Source of the DNA: Pegoplata infirma
Lineage: Eukaryota; Arthropoda; Insecta; Diptera; Anthomyiidae
Length of the DNA: 64,000 nt
Reading direction: 5' to 3'
NCBI GenBank assembly: GCA_963921195.1
Contig: OY992540.1
Location: 23,200,262-23,264,261 of the forward strand
Shown piece by piece: positions 63,420 to 64,000 of the stretch (its first letter is position 1; every line of letters begins with the position of its first letter). The notes under the pieces were generated by a model. The model was not told the origin of the DNA. It saw only the letters and a program-made list of their open reading frames with translations, and made no database searches. The translations under genes were made by a program, and so were the position numbers.

Positions 63420-64000
63420 TGATAAAATATATGTTGTTAAGAATCACCTATACTACTTAAGTTTAAATTTTCAGGATGGAGTCTTCATTGGAACATTTTA
63501 TATTAATAGAAACATTGTGACAGGAAAGAAAAAGCGGTGTAATTTCCCTTAGAAAAAAAAATATTTTTTTTGTCTTTGAAATTCTGGTACCAAAACTCAT
63601 TTTTCTGAATGTTTTTGACGTGCTGAGTCCAAATATGACCTGTGAACTGGTCTATCGTTATTACTTTTCAAGATATATGCACCTAAATGTTCAAAAAAAA
63701 CGCAGCAATAGCATTTGAGCAATTTTTACACATTTATGTGCTGATATCTTGAATAGTAATAGCGATAGACCAGTTCAAAGGTCATATTTGAACTCAGCAC
63801 GTCAAAAACATTCAGAAAAACGAATTTTGGTACCATAATTTCAAAGAAAAAAAAAAATATTTTTTTTTCTAAGGGAAATTACACCGCTTTTTCTTTCCTG
63901 TCACAATGTTTCTATTAATATAAAAAGTTCCAATGAAGTCTCCATCCTGAAAATTTAAACTCAAGTAGTATATGTGATTCTTAACAACATATATTTTTTC
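63420..64000. repeat. Large palindrome, ~285-bp arms, cut by window end
   Basis: Left arm (about 63420-63690) and right arm (about 63715-64000) match inverted: ATATATGTTGTTAAGAATCA, ATTTTCAGGATGGAG, GACAGGAAAGAAAAAGCGG, GTTTTTGACGTGCTGAGT and CTGGTCTATCGTTATTAC. They show only a few differences around a ~20-bp loop. The right arm ends at the window edge, so the true size is unknown. Sequence 63045-63419 joins it to A9. Phrases such as GTGCTGA(G/A)(T/C)CCAAATAT recur at about 18325. Confidence 0.75.

Noticed and set aside
1..64000. Bacterial or viral operon, phage or defence system
   Set aside because: No ribosome-binding-site-led gene strings and no coding density. Repeat types and target duplications are those of an insect nuclear genome.

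Overview
This window is non-coding, very AT-rich eukaryotic DNA dominated by transposable-element remnants and satellites. I find no credible protein-coding gene, rRNA, intact tRNA, transposase or reverse-transcriptase domain. The open frames are short, lack recognisable domains and mostly fall inside repeats; the longest (400, 369, 356, 271 and 263 codons) are translations of one hexanucleotide array. The best organism guess is a dipteran, probably a calyptrate fly (house-fly or blow-fly type). The main reason is the abundance of short interspersed elements that look like DINE-1/INE-1 (Helentron-associated, 'HINE'), with a (GTCY)n core and a terminal hairpin. The window could be intergenic or lie inside a giant intron.

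Layout. 1-1800: GCCAT-rich tandem and inverted repeats. 1822-6583: three HINE copies (A1-A3) around a CATCAATATTTT low-complexity repeat (R2) that carries a palindromic insertion. 6856-11582: a TA-flanked foldback family (R6, two copies); one copy holds two further elements (R3, and R5 with ~250-bp inverted termini). After them comes a 1.26-kb element with iterated GTAAACTCCGTC boxes. 11886-18272: more R2, two copies of HINE subfamily C, and HINE A4 with an internal MITE. 18415-24229: two large inverted-repeat complexes, each invaded by MITEs or HINEs. 24230-31898: TA/CACT-type MITEs, a ~1.08-kb unit duplicated at 40347, two tRNA-like remnants, and HINE A6 carrying a 944-bp MITE with perfect 30-bp termini. 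32528-44550: HINE A7 and A8, MITEs with TA, TAA and 8-bp target duplications, a degenerate 35-bp satellite, and a Penelope-like hairpin signature. 44608-54650: a three-level nest, then a 47-bp satellite with paired TATCGATA (DRE-type) sites, a 2.77-kb composite block, and a perfect (TTAATG)n array of about 300 units split by a MITE. 56890-60180: a 35-bp palindromic satellite with about 60 nearly identical units. The window ends in HINE A9 and a palindrome cut by the window edge.

No gene set works together here. What the window offers is a stratigraphy of insertions: several elements can be delimited to the base because the interrupted repeat exists uninterrupted elsewhere or is itself periodic. 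The satellites and repeats also iterate sequences resembling insect DNA-binding-protein sites (TATCGATA, CGCCATNTTG, TCACGTGA, TAAT), which are testable leads. All coordinates and identities were read by eye; no alignment or database search was run.
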